Assembly: GCF_026153355.1 (NCBI RefSeq)
Contig: NZ_CP110636.1
Span: 1,364,001-1,428,000 of the forward strand
Length of the DNA: 64,000 nt
From: Streptomyces endophytica
GTDB taxonomy: Bacteria > Actinomycetota > Actinomycetes > Streptomycetales > Streptomycetaceae
Direction of reading: 5' to 3'
Part shown: one piece after another, positions 63,996 through 64,000 of the stretch
Position numbering within the stretch: position 1 is the first letter of the stretch
Layout of the letters: each line of letters opens with the position of its first letter
Notes under the pieces: model-generated
What the model was told of the DNA's origin: nothing
Seen by the model: only the letters and a program-made list of their open reading frames with translations
Databases searched by the model: none
Translations under genes and position numbers: made by a program

Positions 63996-64000
63996 TGAAA

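Overview
The window reads as a stretch of a Streptomyces chromosome. Base composition is very GC-rich, coding frames have strongly GC-biased third positions, and the gene content is typically actinobacterial: CarD, two mycothiol genes (mshA, mshD), GlnR, PhoR/PhoP with PHO boxes, the nickel regulator Nur, the c-di-GMP/WhiG anti-sigma factor RsiG, LmeA-like DUF2993 proteins and DUF3099. As far as I remember, gene content and order resemble the central 'SCO41xx-SCO42xx' region of S. coelicolor; I could not check this.

Layout. 0-8 kb: 5' part of ispD, carD, a lipoprotein, then phoR-phoP diverging from phoU across a duplicated PHO box, followed by a tiny Cys-rich protein, a nickel-binding DUF4242 protein and a membrane protein. 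8-19 kb: gpmA, an MFS transporter, a broken secreted esterase, two methyltransferases, a YbjN-like gene, mshA, and an HTH regulator divergent from an aldo/keto reductase. 18.6-27 kb, phosphate and mycothiol: ppk, CHAD and NUDIX genes with overlapping ends, the remains of an ABC exporter, mshD, and a secreted 5'-nucleotidase. 27-29 kb: a RelE-type toxin-antitoxin pair, a small membrane protein and an NmrA-like oxidoreductase. 29-36 kb, signalling: a DUF2993 protein, a two-component system (MprAB-like) with a trypsin/HtrA-like protease, a LacI regulator and glnR with an unusual leader. 37-38.4 kb: an IS200/IS605-type (IS1341-like) tnpB element beside a probably truncated gene. 38.4-42.2 kb: a heterodimeric ABC exporter. 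42.4-48.2 kb: MoaD-like protein, membrane proteins, a second DUF2993 gene, and a sulfur cluster (Cys-containing leader peptide, sulfurtransferase, DUF1416, DsrE-like). 48.2-51.3 kb: a cobalamin riboswitch followed by a BtuCDF-type transporter, then nur and ygfZ. 53-56 kb: dtd, rsiG, an asparaginase and an ankyrin protein. 56-64 kb: accessory region of small oxidoreductases, glyoxalase-fold proteins, methyltransferase and one-component regulators, several with very readable operators (SoxR box, MerR-type 19-bp-spacer promoter, TetR palindromes).

Quality caution. About nineteen genes are interrupted by one or more single-base frameshifts, mostly a missing G or C in a short homopolymer, and they cluster at 7-24 kb and 49-62 kb while 24-37 kb and 38.5-49.5 kb are clean. 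Several affected genes are conserved housekeeping genes (gpmA, mshA, ppk), so most of these are more likely assembly/sequencing indels than real mutations. For these genes I give the span of the reconstructed gene and state where the frame breaks. Two lesions look real: the ABC exporter at 23.4-24.1 kb, which lacks its Walker A to signature region, and the gene at 36.8-37.05 kb cut at the tnpB element.
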